Positions 14,348 through 16,491 of a stretch of DNA of 16,491 nt are shown piece after piece. A program made the translations under genes and the position numbers. The stretch comes from Bordetella parapertussis. GTDB lineage: Bacteria; Pseudomonadota; Gammaproteobacteria; Burkholderiales; Burkholderiaceae_C. The notes under the pieces were generated by a model. That model had not been told where the DNA came from, did not search any database, and saw only the letters and a list, made by a program, of their open reading frames with translations. The stretch's first letter is position 1; each line of letters opens with the position of its first letter. The stretch is from contig CAMDJU010000026.1 in assembly GCA_945900695.1 (NCBI GenBank), positions 1-16,491 of the forward strand, in the 5' to 3' direction.

Positions 14348-15667
14348 ATGCCACAAGCTCTGGCCGAACAACTCAGCCGCGAACAGCAAATCTCCGCACT
14401 TGAAAAGGATTGGGCCAGCAACCCCCGATGGAAGGGCATCAAGCGTGGATACAGTGCCGCCGACGTGGTTCGGTTGCGTGGAAGTTTCCCGATCGAATAC
14501 ACCTTGGCGCGACGTGGTGCTGAGAAATTGATGGATTTGCTTCACACCGAAGCCTATGTGAACTGCCTGGGCGCTCTGACCGGGGGCCAAGCCATGCAGC
14601 AGGTCAAAGCGGGTATCAAAGCCATTTACCTCTCGGGTTGGCAAGTTGCGGCTGACAACAATGGCTATTCATCCATGTACCCCGATCAATCTCTCTACCC
14701 AGTGGATTCGGTGCCCGGCGTGGTTGAGCGGATCAACAACACATTTCGCCGCGCCGATGAAATCCAGTGGTCCAAGGGCTTGAACCCCGGTCAACCGGGC
14801 TATATCGACTATTTCGCCCCCATCGTGGCCGACGCCGAGGCTGGTTTTGGCGGGGTGCTGAATGGGTTTGAGCTGATGAAGGCCATGATCCGCGCGGGTG
14901 CGGCTGGGGTGCATTTTGAGGACCAATTGGCATCCGTGAAAAAGTGCGGCCACATGGGTGGAAAAGTGCTGGTGCCCACCACCGAGGCTGTGCAAAAGCT
15001 GATCGGCGCGCGCATGGCGGCCGATGTGTGTGGTACGCCGACGCTGGTGATTGCACGCACAGATGCAGAGGCGGCCGATTTGTTGACCAGTGATTACGAT
15101 GAAAACGACAAGCCATTCATCACCGGTGAGCGCACTGCTGAAGGTTTTTACAAAACCCGCAAGGGCATGGATCAGGCCATTTCACGCGCCGTCGCCTATG
15201 CCCACTACGCCGATTTGGTGTGGTGTGAAACCGGCACCCCCGACTTGGAGTTCGCGCGCCAATTTGCCGAAGCGGTGCACAAGGTTCACCCCGGAAAAAT
15301 GTTGGCCTACAACTGCTCGCCATCTTTCAATTGGAGAAAGAACCTGGACGATGCCACGATTGCCAAGTTTCAGCGCGAGCTGGGCGCCATGGGGTACAAA
15401 TACCAATTCATCACCTTGGCGGGCATCCACTCCATGTGGTTCAACATGTTTGACCTGGCACAGGACTACGCCCAACGTGGGATGTCTGCCTATGTGGAGA
15501 AGGTTCAAGAGCCTGAGTTTGCGGCCCGTGACCGGGGCTACTCCTTCGTTTCCCACCAGCAAGAAGTTGGAACAGGCTACTTTGATGATGTCACCACAGT
15601 GATCCAAGGCGGCAAGTCCAGCGTGACGGCCCTGACAGGCTCCACCGAAGAAGAGCAGTTTCACTGA
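14348..15667 (+). CDS. aceA: Isocitrate lyase
   Basis: Cleaves isocitrate to glyoxylate and succinate, first step of the glyoxylate shunt needed for growth on acetate, fatty acids and other C2 precursors. The 439 residues are close to the 434 of E. coli AceA. The active-site signature [14 protein letters not shown] places the catalytic cysteine at C200. Further family blocks are [26 protein letters not shown], the Mg-binding region around [15 protein letters not shown], and YNCSPSFNW. The start ATG 14348 has AAAGGGA upstream. It is flanked by an AT-rich operator region and an intrinsic terminator, so it is monocistronic; malate synthase and isocitrate dehydrogenase kinase/phosphatase are not adjacent. 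Regulation through the twin palindromes is likely but unproven. Confidence 0.97.
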   Translation: MPQALAEQLSREQQISALEKDWASNPRWKGIKRGYSAADVVRLRGSFPIEYTLARRGAEKLMDLLHTEAYVNCLGALTGGQAMQQVKAGIKAIYLSGWQVAADNNGYSSMYPDQSLYPVDSVPGVVERINNTFRRADEIQWSKGLNPGQPGYIDYFAPIVADAEAGFGGVLNGFELMKAMIRAGAAGVHFEDQLASVKKCGHMGGKVLVPTTEAVQKLIGARMAADVCGTPTLVIARTDAEAADLLTSDYDENDKPFITGERTAEGFYKTRKGMDQAISRAVAYAHYADLVWCETGTPDLEFARQFAEAVHKVHPGKMLAYNCSPSFNWRKNLDDATIAKFQRELGAMGYKYQFITLAGIHSMWFNMFDLAQDYAQRGMSAYVEKVQEPEFAARDRGYSFVSHQQEVGTGYFDDVTTVIQGGKSSVTALTGSTEEEQFH

Positions 15668-15703
15668 ACACTGTTCCTGCGCCCGCGCCTCAGGGCGTTG
15701 ACG

Positions 15704-15730
15704 AAAAAAGCCCGTTCGCGGGCTTTTTTT
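15704..15730 (+). terminator. Intrinsic terminator after aceA
   Basis: A-run then GCCCG-TTCG-CGGGC (15710-15723) followed by seven T (15724-15730). The A and T runs can extend the stem. It begins 36 bases after the aceA stop and could also work on the opposite strand. Confidence 0.93.
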
Positions 15731-15741
15731 ATGGGAAAATC

Positions 15742-15777
15742 AACCGCTAAGCGCGGTTCATACCGCGCTTGTTTTTT
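15742..15777 (+). promoter_or_regulatory. Two mutually exclusive hairpins in the thrS leader
   Basis: Hairpin 1 pairs AACCGC (15742-15747) with GCGGTT (15753-15758). Hairpin 2 pairs AAGCGCGGT (15749-15757) with ACCGCGCTT (15762-15770) around TCAT and is followed by G and six T (15772-15777), so it has terminator form. The two share bases 15749-15758 and cannot coexist. It is either a second, back-up terminator after aceA or an attenuator-like switch before thrS, whose ATG is 33 bases beyond the T-run. Confidence 0.6.
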
Positions 15778-15809
15778 GTTGAATCAACAGACACCTCACC
15801 GAGTTGCCC

Positions 15810-16491
15810 ATGCCCCAAGTTTCCCTGCCTGATGGATCTACCCGTAATTTTGCTTCGCCAGTCACGGTGGCCGATGTGGCAGCCTCCATTGGCGCAGGGT
15901 TGGCTAAGGCGGCTTTGGCTGCCAAAGTGGATGGCCAAATGGTCGATACCAGCCATTTGATCGAGGGCGATGTTCGTTTGGCCATTTTGACGGCCAAAGA
16001 TGTGGATGGTTTGGAGGTGATCCGGCATTCAACGGCTCACCTGTTGGCGTATGCGGTCAAAGCTCTTTTTCCAGATGCGCAGGTCACCATTGGGCCTGTG
16101 ATTGAAAACGGCTTTTATTATGATTTTTCTTACCATCGTCCGTTCACGCCAGAAGACTTGGTCACCATCGAAAAGAAAATGACGGAACTGGCCCACCTGG
16201 ACCAAGCCATTGTTCGCCGTGTTTTGCCACGCGATCAAGCCGTGGCCCACTTCAAGTCCATGGGGGAGCACTACAAGGCGGAAATCATTGCCAGCATTCC
16301 TGCTCAAGAAGATGTGAGCTTGTACCGAGAAGGCGAATTCGAAGACCTGTGTCGCGGGCCCCATGTGCCCAGCACTGGCAAGCTAAAGCACTTTAAATTG
16401 ATGAAGGTGGCCGGCGCTTATTGGCGGGGGGACCACCGCAATGAAATGTTGCAGCGGATTTATGGCACGGCCTGGGCCAGCAAAGAAGATC
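15810..16491 (+). CDS. thrS: Threonine--tRNA ligase, N-terminal part (3' end outside window)
   Basis: Attaches threonine to tRNA-Thr and clears mis-attached serine. The first 227 codons are present, about one third of a protein that is usually about 640 residues. Residues 1-62 are the TGS domain ([10 protein letters not shown] to the LTAKD region). The editing domain follows, with the zinc-like site motif HSTAH at H73 and H77, as in E. coli, and C181 in DLCRGPHV, one residue off E. coli C182. [12 protein letters not shown] is another family block. The catalytic core lies outside the window. ATG 15810 matches the usual N-terminus MPxxxLPDG; the upstream ribosome-binding site is poor (CACCGAG). 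In many proteobacteria thrS is followed by infC, rpmI and rplT, which may lie beyond the end. Confidence 0.96.
   Translation, partial: MPQVSLPDGSTRNFASPVTVADVAASIGAGLAKAALAAKVDGQMVDTSHLIEGDVRLAILTAKDVDGLEVIRHSTAHLLAYAVKALFPDAQVTIGPVIENGFYYDFSYHRPFTPEDLVTIEKKMTELAHLDQAIVRRVLPRDQAVAHFKSMGEHYKAEIIASIPAQEDVSLYREGEFEDLCRGPHVPSTGKLKHFKLMKVAGAYWRGDHRNEMLQRIYGTAWASKED

Noticed and set aside
15777..15789. TGTTGA-A-TCAACA palindrome before thrS as an operator
   Set aside because: Six-base arms with a one-base centre are expected by chance in a window of this size, and there is no second copy in the region.

Overview
The window looks like core chromosome from a betaproteobacterium of the order Burkholderiales, most likely Comamonadaceae-like. 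The reasons are the gene order (alanine aminotransferase, hom, thrC, molybdenum-cofactor genes, clpB), a Bug-type solute receptor, an AKP-rich SWIB histone-like protein, and moderately GC-rich coding sequence. This placement is inferred from gene content, not from a database search. No rRNA, tRNA, CRISPR array, insertion sequence or phage gene was seen.

Layout. (1) 1-5919 is one dense plus-strand run: the 3' half of an AlaA-type aminotransferase, hom, thrC, mobB, moeA, moaD and moaE. Every junction is a 1- or 4-base stop/start overlap or a 2-base gap, so threonine synthesis and late molybdenum-cofactor steps probably share a transcript and are translationally coupled. (2) 6023-8650 is clpB, behind a heat-shock-like promoter and closed by a strong intrinsic terminator. 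(3) 8761-12727 is a three-gene plus-strand cassette: a periplasmic Bug/TctC-type receptor, an MFS transporter and a thiamine-diphosphate enzyme of the acetolactate-synthase superfamily. It suggests uptake and C-C bond chemistry of an unidentified carboxylate or keto acid. (4) 12866-13324 is the only minus-strand gene, a Lys/Ala/Pro-rich tail fused to a SWIB domain; it meets the cassette tail-to-tail across a bidirectional terminator and has an AT-rich promoter with a repeated motif. (5) 13678-14070 is a small gamma-glutamylcyclotransferase-like protein. (6) 14348-15667 is aceA (isocitrate lyase), behind an AT-rich regulatory region carrying two copies of a near-perfect palindrome. (7) 15810 to the end is the 5' third of thrS, behind a leader with two mutually exclusive hairpins.

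Most of the window is ordinary housekeeping sequence and I found no clear undescribed system. The best leads are regulatory: the twin palindromes before aceA, the thrS leader, and the operator-like repeats plus pentad Lys repeat of the histone-like gene. The Bug-MFS-ThDP cassette is a possible uncharacterised catabolic unit.
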